DNA of 64,000 bases from Ligula intestinalis (Eukaryota; Platyhelminthes; Cestoda; Diphyllobothriidea; Diphyllobothriidae): assembly GCA_036362985.1 (NCBI GenBank), contig JAYGXS010000002.1, forward strand, positions 98,328,116 to 98,392,115, written 5' to 3'. Made by a program: the position numbers and the translations under genes. Positions 55,650 to 64,000 of this stretch are shown here, one piece after another. The notes beneath the pieces are model-generated. The model was not told where the DNA came from. It did no database searches and worked only from the letters and a program-made list of their open reading frames with translations. The first letter of the stretch is position 1; every line of letters begins with the position of its first letter.

Positions 55650-58600
55650 AAAAGAAAGAAAATCACATGGTTTTCTATTTGACTTCACTGTACTCGTTTT
55701 CCCTGAAAACACTGGAGGATAATTTCCTAATATAATATTTCCCTCTAATTATTCCAACTGACTTCAATTTATATAACTACTCTCATATTGTATGCACCAT
55801 CTTCCGCATAGCACAATGCAAGTTTTTGATGTGAATGTCTATATTTGTTTGTGGAAGTATGTTTTTATTCTCGCATACATGTTATAGCTTGATTCATTTT
55901 GTCTGTCTTAAAATTATACAACTTTCTCGCGTGACAGGCTAGGGATAGCAGGCTAAATCAAGCCTTATATAATAAAGGTTGACATTTGTCGATTAGATTA
56001 ACATATGTTTTTGGTGCGAAGGAATTGATTCAGGCACAATGGACTTACATATAATTTGGTGCTTATGAACTAGTTAAAGGCTAAGGTTTATGGTGTACAA
56101 AAGTGTCAGGTAATTCGGGTTAGGAGGTTTGTTTTCATACATTGTTTTAATGTTTGACATATACCGGCCAGAAATATTTAGCGTTAGCGATTATTAGTGA
56201 CCTTTACATGCACGGTTTATTCAGTTGTACTAATAACTCTGACTTTGGTTTATGGTTTGGGTTTTGACATTTAGTTGCTAGTTTCAGTAAATTGAAGCCC
56301 AGCATTCGTAAACGATGTTATATACACTTCTCGTTTAACTTCGAAAATCACAACATATTCGGACGCGCTGCTTCTTACTTTTGTGAAAAAGTATATTTTT
56401 ATGTAAAAAGGTCCGCTGTTATGTACGTTTAAGGCAATTTTTACCCTAATGTATGACCTTCTCATGACTTGTGACATCTATTTGCATACGCCACATCCGA
56501 AGTATTTGTTTAAATGTTAACAGTTGAACTTATGTGTAATTGCTCCTGTAATATATCGGTATAATTTAAGTGGAAACATTAGCAATAAATAATACAATTT
56601 AAATAGAGGGTTGCGAGCTAAGCGTGCGAGCTCAGGAGCACGGTTTTCGCTTTGGGAGTAGAGTTGATCCGTAAGGTTAAAGACCATGGTAAATGTTAAG
56701 GAAGTTAAGTTTGTGGTATTCGCTAAGGAATATAATGTTAGGCATCGACATCTCATTGCTACACATAGCAATATCTTGCAAAGAATTAGCAGTCGATTTC
56801 CTTCGGCAACAACGCTTTATCTATTCGCGTAGCCAACTAAGGCACACTTTTTTGATGACTGATTGATAACGAGCCAGGTGACGTTCAGAATGACCCAATT
56901 TAGCTTAACAAACAATAAGTTGCGGAGTCCCACTTCCATTAATAGTACGGGCAGGTCAACTTGTCATCAATCACGGTCGGAAGTGACGATACGTTTTTAA
57001 ACAAAGCAACAATAGCTGATTGCGTATAAAAAACTATAATATGCAGTTTGTAAAAAAGTACTTTATTTTGGGAAATATCACTGTCATTAAAGAGTGCCAT
57101 GTATCGACGGTGAATGCGAAACTTTTGCGACAAGATGCATATATTAGCTGACCACTTAAGCGGTACCATGGTCTTTACGCAATTGCGACCAAATAACGAT
57201 ATTCAGATTGACAGAAAGTGTCTGCAGATGTAACAACTGACACCGTAGCTCATCCTGCTACTCCGCAATATGTCAAATTAGCACACTTACCTTCTTTAAA
57301 TGATGATTGCTGACGCAAGTGTGATGTGGATGAATATCGTCTGGGGTTCTGAATGTAAATGCGAGATGGAATAGTCAGCACTATTTTAAGGTTCAGCAGC
57401 TTTGTTGGAATATAATAAACTCAGCAAGCGGACGCACAAAACTGTTCGCTAGCGACATCTCACCACTCTTTTTATCTAAAGTGACCAAGAGCCTGTCCAG
57501 ACGGTGATGTCGGCTTAACCATATGAAGTTAAGGTCCCCGTTGCTAAAAATACAGAGGGAGTGGGTCGCCGCGTAAGCAGATTATTGTTTCCGTAGTCGT
57601 GTGCCTGAATGTTGAAATACATCAAACCCAAGTTTTGTCGACGCGCAAAATCACAAATGCATTGATAAATCTGTGCCTTGTTCTGACTGGCTCTTCTGAT
57701 CTTGACGCATCTAAAACGATAACACATCAACTACAATTTAATTCAAAAGACGGATGCATTCTTCTTGGCAAAAATGATAGCAAAAACCCATTTAATCAAT
57801 AATCAAAATTTGAAAAATGGAAGTCCATAGGCTGTAAGATCCAGAGTAAAAAATATCTACAATTTAGCGAAAAATATCGATGAACAAAATTGATCACCCG
57901 ATAAAGCAGTGCATTTCTTCTGCTTGCGTACAGGACGATAAAATATTACCTTAACATATTTAAAATGACAGCATAGTAGATTGCATATTTGATTAAAATG
58001 GACGGTCCAAATTTGAGAAGGTGATATAACACATATTGAAGTTTGTTAACTTTATTCAGTTGGTTAATTTTAATACAAATTGTTCTACAATGCCAATCCT
58101 TAATTCGAAGCAGTGCATTGATGTAAATTAGAGTCGGAATAGGGCCGAATCTAACGTTTTGTGCAGTCGAGTTTTTTTCTACGATACTACATGCTGCGGA
58201 AAAGCAAAATCTTGTTTGTACGTGCTGTTAAAATAACCGCCACTAGTTAATATCAAAAAAACACTATTAGTCATGCATGTTCCAACAACATATAATACAC
58301 ATCTTATTAATGGCAAATTGTTCTAAGCCAGTGAAAAGAATTCAGTGTAGGCACAACCTTAAAAACAATCTACAGTTCATAGAATTCCAACTTTCGAAAC
58401 TATTACAATAAAGTATGCTAGAGGGAAATCCCTTTTAATTCATAGAATATGGTACTTTTATGATTCAACCTTGCAAAGTCATCTAAATATACTTGACACT
58501 ACCCTCAACGTCCATAAAAAACCTCAAGAAATGCATTACACTCGAAGAGTCCAATTAAGCAAAATAATTATCCATAAACTAGAAAACAGAAAATATTAAT

Positions 58601-61600
58601 TGACCGTTTACTCTATTTATGTCTAAACGCGATGAAATCCTAGATTCCTCTACAATAATGTACACACTATATCTTCATTAAACTCTGCGTTAAATCCGAC
58701 ACCAAAATGGCTTAAAGTTCATACTGAAGTTAACACATAATCAAAGCAACCTTATAAATAATATGTTGAATAACCAAAACAACAAGCAGACGATATACAG
58801 CACTTAAGCGAAGACGGCCTGCCGAACACATTTCCATACCACAAGATATGCAATCATATGGAATGCCGAAACGAATGAAATTTGTAAAAGTCATATTATT
58901 GCATTGTTCTTCGACTTTAAACGAAGGTTAATTCAAACGTATTATAAAGGAAAATATTTTTTTCTACAACTATACTAAAACCTTTAGTGCTTTCTCATAT
59001 AACGTTTTTATATAATAAATATTTAGATGTATATGTTAGCAAGAAATCTTACTTTTATGTCACATCCAATTTATCGTTATCCTGCCGATGGACAAAAATT
59101 TTAGTTGACGTATCGTGCAAATCCATATATGCGGATAGTGCAATGTCTTCAGCTGTTTATTTAGTCTCCAAACTCACCCAGGGTTAATCCATCTTGGTTT
59201 GATGCAATGACAGTTTTTCCAGAGACAACGTACTGTTACTATGAATCAGTATAATGCTTGGCTATTTATTTGCATGCTTTGCTAGTATTGCACCTTTGAA
59301 TTCAGGTTCTCTGCACTAAAAAGAATTTTCTATTTAGCACACTATATACCAAGCATTTGACAAAGAAAACAAAAAAGTAACTGAAAAAGAAGGGGCGTGT
59401 TTTAGGTTATTTTCGGCGTTTCGCAATTTCTGAAGGCACCGAAGATCTGCTTTGCGAATAAACATTTCTATAATTATCTGGTTGCCATTAGCAAACGTAC
59501 CTCAAAGACTACACAAATATAGCCACGCCTACTAATTGTTGTAAAAACACATTATATAATGAAAGACAATTGCAGGCTCTTCCGTTACCTGCGTGATCTA
59601 CATTCCGTTTCATAGAGGAGGATAAGAATGTGAGAATTTCCAGACATTATTATTTTCGAAGTTAAATGGACCAGTGGTGCGTTATTCGTTTGCTGTTTTA
59701 AACGAACGCCCTTCACTTACCGTTTAACGGGAGATTTAGCTACTGATCCCAATCTTTATATTTTTCGGATTCACTGTTATTTCAAGCCTAAATTGGTAAA
59801 CGAAAATACACGTATTTTTATATACTTTTTTATTTTTCAATACCACAAAACTTTAAAAGTCAATAAAATTGCTCTCCAATCGATCAATGTTTCTTGCCAG
59901 TCACTTCTTTAGACACTTATTTGCTCTATATTAAGACATTTGCCTAACGTTTTGCCCATTAAAAAACCAATTTAGCTTGCGGAATGCGTGATAGGTGGTA
60001 TGAAGTTCGATGTCCCCATTTTGTGGCCCATTTATCTTTTTCGCAAAACTTTTATTAACTCGAGAGTTGCGCACGCTGAGGTCATTCAATTAAGCTCTCA
60101 GGTTTTCGTCCACTGTCTTTGCATTAAAATTCTCTCAAATTTTGTAATGTATATGTATGCGAATATTCCTCCCTAAGTTGCATATTTTCATTATGCGCCT
60201 ACGCGCTTGCATACTTCTTTCGTTGACAGTTTTCATCATTCGCTTTTATTTGTTTATTAAAGTTAGTTGCTTTGTAGGCCTCAAGAACAAAAGTAATATG
60301 GGAGCTCGTCAATACGGACTTCTCAGTAGCACTTACCAGCCTGCATTTCTGGCCGGACGTGGGGTCATGTACCGTCCATAATATAGATGACTTTGCACTG
60401 TAAACGAAATAAATTTTGTTTACAGTGTAATGAAAATATTCTAAATTCTCACAATATTTAGAATATAGTATGTCAATGTAATGTTTAAAGTCACTTACTA
60501 CTTCCATCCTCCCAGTAGGACAATGCAGTTCAAAATGTTCTAACGTATTTATGAAAAGTTCATGCTGATGTGAACTCAAGCCCCTAATTATGCATTAAAC
60601 GTTTAAGGGTGTTTCAATTTCTAATACGACCTATCGGCGTTTGCACTTTTTATATAGAACAGAACTAAAATGGAGCAGAATAGTTCTTAAGTCCTTCTAA
60701 AAAGCATTCTCGTAAAATGGGCAAAAAACCTATTTTACCATTGTATACCCTCTCGCAGATTGTGAGAGGAATTTACATGTCCTTGTGGATGCTAATGAAT
60801 TGGCGTTCGGATCAGTAACTAGCAGTCAGGGCCCCTGCACCTTTTCAAACAACGAGACCGAACACCACGGTCGTCTATTACCAAGCACGTACTAGACAGC
60901 GGTCATTCTGTGGACACCGAAACAGTGTTACCTTGTCTTTTTTTAAACTAGTCAAACCGTACGCTTTGTGCCAACTGCATAAATACTGCGGGTAAACCTT
61001 AACTACGAGCAGTTTGATCATGCGCGAAACCTCCAATTTCCACGGTCGAACTAACCCACATAGCATTGTAATTCGTTACTTAGTTTTTATTTTCAAGTGA
61101 CTTTCGTTAACTTCTCTCAAACCCTACCATTCTCCGTGCACGATGATTTAACACAGTGTCATTCACCTGATTATATTGTAAAACAAAGTATGAACTTTGC
61201 TTTTTATGTCATTCATTTTGTGAAATTTAAAACATTCGTATGTCCTCTTCGTTTTCATTCTTAGGAGGCGACAAAAATGAACATGAGTATTTGTGACGAA
61301 AGTAATTGATGTCAAAACGCGTTACTTAAATCGAGGCACAAATTGCAGCGTTGTCAAGTAGACATTTAAAATATATATTTAACGGAGTTTGATGCTTTGC
61401 AAAAGTACTAGGCATTAGGATTTGAGTGTGAAACCCGCAGGCTTAGTGCTATCGCTAATTATGGTGTTCATTTTGCCGAAATTCACTACCTAAGTCTCTC
61501 ATAGTCTAAGTGGTATGTACATTTTCAAACCCACGGACTGTATGCCAAAGAGGTGTCTTATCCGTGTGACACCATATATGTTGGTGGCCCCAAGACATCC

Positions 61601-62297
61601 ACTCAATGTAAAATTAGACATGCCAGCGACTTCCAGAAATAACAATTATGCTCGTTGAATTGTTTGCAGACGGAGGACCTGAAGGCTGTTAATTTTGATG
61701 CTTTACTTCCCAAACTGTAGAGATTAAATTTTCAAGCCGTCGCAATGGAGCAGGCCAGCATCAAACAGTTTGTTCACGACTGGAACTATGGCTTTAGATA
61801 GAGAAGAAAGTCAGGGTGCGCCAATGTGGTTCCAGGTTTTGGCAGTAGAACTTAACGTCTGCCTTAAATTGCATAATTGAATAAATGGTAAAATTCGGTT
61901 TAAAAGTATTCGAATCATTAAAATCTTTTCCTAATTATGAGGTTCCTAGTCCGAACATATCGTTTACGCTAATTTTTTTGTTTTTCCTACAGTGATTCGT
62001 AGCTATTGCAGAATTATATAAAAAGTGTTTCTCTATTCGCCTAAACGTTGGCTTTGAGTGATTTTTTTCTTTAAAAGAATGAAGACAGCACGACTTTACT
62101 TAATTTTAAGGCAAATGAAGCAGTCAATAGGTTTCATTAGTACTCGACAATTCGAAAAATGTAGAAAACCTAAATATAGTATTTACTTACGCATTTAAAT
62201 CTCTGAGTGTTTGATTTTCTTCAAATCGTGTTAACAAAAAAAATGTTGCTTCAGGTTTCATTAAATATATTGCAAGGTATAGAGGCAGTCAAATGTT
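55650..62297. other. Unassigned AT-rich region
   Basis: No recognised genes or repeats. The open frame at 60199-60579 (minus) has no splice or family support. An acceptor-like TTGTTTGCAG at about 61665 precedes a short open segment ending at a stop near 61720. Confidence 0.35.
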
Positions 62298-64000
62298 GTA
62301 TAATAATAATAATAATTTGAATAATTAAGGCCCAAGGGGCCTGTCGTTACAAACTTAGTGCTATTGTCAAAATAAAAATGATGATGATAAGCAATGAAAT
62401 CTTTTAAAGTAATTGTCCTGGGCAGTAAAAAATCTCATAAATCAGTGGATGAGTTCAGCGGGCAACCGAGTTCACAATAAGTTTAGGAGAATAAACTGCC
62501 TTAATAGGTAACAGTGTTTGATGTGGTTTGTTTGGGACCTGATGTTGAGGGTTCGGGACGTTTATGGTCATTGGAAAAATAATATATCGTTGAGTTAAGA
62601 GAAGGTCATCCGGGACAAAAGGAGAAGGCAGTAGAAGTTAAGGCAACATCATCAAGTTGCGACCCACCAGATTCCAGAGCCAATCTCGAAGACCACAGCG
62701 AAGATTGCAAAACGGAGAAGAATTCGCAGCCCTTGGAAGTGATGCTTGACTCTGCAGAGGGAAATGCTTACATATATAGAAACCATTTTAGTATCCTGGG
62801 CAGAGCTTCAAATGCCAGGAGGACCCTTTTCAATATCTACGAACTTGCATGTTTGGAAAGGAAACAGACATTGACGACTTTATTTCCTCGACATTTAAAT
62901 GCTCATGTAATTTGCCTTTAAAAATCGAAAGTGTAGATAACAGTCTAATATCGAGAGGAAGTTGACGCTGTAACTTACCATACTAACAGCCTAGGTACTT
63001 GCTAAAAGGCCCAGACACCTGTTTCGCCGGTATTCTGCTGCTGCTTGACACGCCTGCGAGGGCTCCAGCTCATTAGTGGGCCTTTTTGCAAGTACCTAGT
63101 CTGTTAGTATGGTAAGTTACAACGTCAATTTATACTACTTACGACTGTCTGATGGCAGCATGTGTATATTTCACAGGGTTTGACGGGTTTCAACACGAAT
63201 ATACACTTACATTTTCGGTCTACGCCCATAGACCTTAAATATACTGATACATACCATGATCAGAAATTAATTTCTCTGGAGGTTAAAGAGCTGAAATTTC
63301 GAAACCAGTGTATCAACCAGAAAGCAGATAGGGAAAGCTGGGCGACCCACTGATGAGCCAGAGCCATCGCAGCTGTGTCAAGCATCGGCAGAATACGGGT
63401 AAAACACGTATCTGGGCCTTTTAGCAAGTACCTAGCCTGTTAGTATGGTAAGTTACAACGTCAATTCATACTACCAACGACTGTCTGATGGCAGCATGTG
63501 TATATTTCACATGGGTTGAGGTGTTTTTAATGCGAATATACACTTACAATTTCGGTCTACGCCTAGAGACCTTAAATATACTGATATATACCGTGATCAG
63601 AAATTAATTTCCCTGGAGATTAAAAAGCTGATCGAGGTTGTTCCAAATAAAAGCATGTTTGGAGAAAAAAAAACGAGAACGGTTAGATGTGGAGCTACGG
63701 GGTGCTAAAATTATCATGGAGGAGTTACGAAGGGCGTGAGGTCGGTCTACCGGAAGGAGAGCGTAATTTTGTGGGAGATAAGGACTATTGTTAACGCGAC
63801 ACAGAAAGCATAGAACAGCTTCGAGTCTTGTTACCCAAATAAATTTAATGTTTGCTAATTTAAATCTATCTGTGTAACGCATACCAGACCCAGAAAATAT
63901 TTTACTAGTAAAAACTCGCTGATCTTTTTTTAATCTTACTACTGTCATGCTGGTTCATGCGGACAAAACGTGGACAGTAGTATTCTAGTATAGGGAGAAC
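62298..64000 (-). mobile_element. CR1-like family A copy, running off the window, split by an insertion
   Basis: An ATT-type tail (62300-62315) and 3' UTR (GTTTGTAACGACAGGCCCC on the minus strand) match the end of the 10279-12666 element. The C-terminal RT region lies at 63948-63640 (ATRNSS-type RNSSMIILAPRSSTSNRSRF and HAFIWNNL). The coding frame is interrupted at WNNL by the insertion 62962-63636 and continues at 62961 with the complement of CTTCCTCTCGATATTAGAC. It extends past 64000. Confidence 0.82.
62962..63636. mobile_element. Nested insertion with inverted and direct repeats
   Basis: The left end is TTGACGCTGTAACTTACCAT...AGGTACTTGCTAAAAGGCCC. The reverse complement of this ~50 bp appears twice, at 63078-63128 and 63414-63464. 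Each is followed by the same ~165-bp sequence, giving two ~218-bp direct repeats with a 336-bp period (63078-63295, 63414-63631). No ORF is present. The first inverted pair bounds a 166-bp MITE-like unit (62963-63128). Confidence 0.75.

Noticed and set aside
57515..57730. Minus-strand frame with protein-like composition (CDFARRQNLGLMYFNIQAHD)
   Set aside because: No recognised family, no clear splice acceptor or promoter; not enough to call an exon.
60199..60579. 126-codon minus-strand frame
   Set aside because: No family motif, no splice sites, AT-rich composition like its surroundings; the length is possible by chance in 20 kb of unassigned DNA.

Overview
The window is eukaryotic: there are no operons, introns are visible, and most of it is fossil transposable elements. 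Several features fit a parasitic flatworm (trematode or cestode): several CR1-like non-LTR families, Penelope-like elements with GIY-YIG endonuclease and hammerhead-type motifs, a Mutator-like transposase with a 36-nt intron, and very short introns near gene 5' ends. No single diagnostic gene fixes the species, so that placement is inference.

One convincing cellular gene is present. Four exons on the minus strand between 5943 and 432 join in phase into a 339-residue protein matching PIH1D2, an HSP90 co-chaperone subunit linked to R2TP-type complexes and dynein-arm preassembly. Its 2.9-kb second intron holds an antisense RTE-like reverse-transcriptase remnant; its third intron holds a tRNA-like sequence. 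Intron 1 appears to be only 24 nt.

From 7.4 to 42 kb the sequence is a transposon graveyard. In order: a Mutator-like transposase pseudogene running into a 104/108-bp tandem array (7413-8982); a 5'-truncated CR1-like copy with one nonsense codon (10279-12666); a nearly complete minus-strand CR1-like element with ORF1 and ORF2 (13150-17000); a family-A fragment (17460-18262); a family-B element (18262-22360) whose ORF2 lysine run has grown into a large GAA/TTC microsatellite with a 400-bp assembly gap; a 0.7-kb repeat (22489-23199); two different Penelope-like elements (23460-27263); a CR1-like 3' end; a degenerate near-full-length family-A element (30240-35400); family C (36060-39380); family B again (39380-41045); a short family-A scrap; and the inverted partner of the 0.7-kb repeat (41323-42037).

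From 42 to 62 kb the DNA is AT-rich and mostly unassignable. It holds two ~1-kb foldback elements with long inverted arms (43203-44177 and 44584-45584), Penelope remnants on both strands (49.8-51.6 kb), a tRNA-like sequence (54.86 kb) and a few exon-like segments with good splice sites but no recognised product. The right edge (62298-64000) is another family-A CR1-like copy, split by a nested 0.67-kb insertion with inverted and direct repeats.

The elements do not work together as a system. Their value lies in shared architecture: a 3'-UTR stem motif common to the family-A copies, ORF1/ORF2 coupling, and ribozyme-like Penelope repeats. All assignments come from reading the sequence and remembered family motifs; no database search was run.
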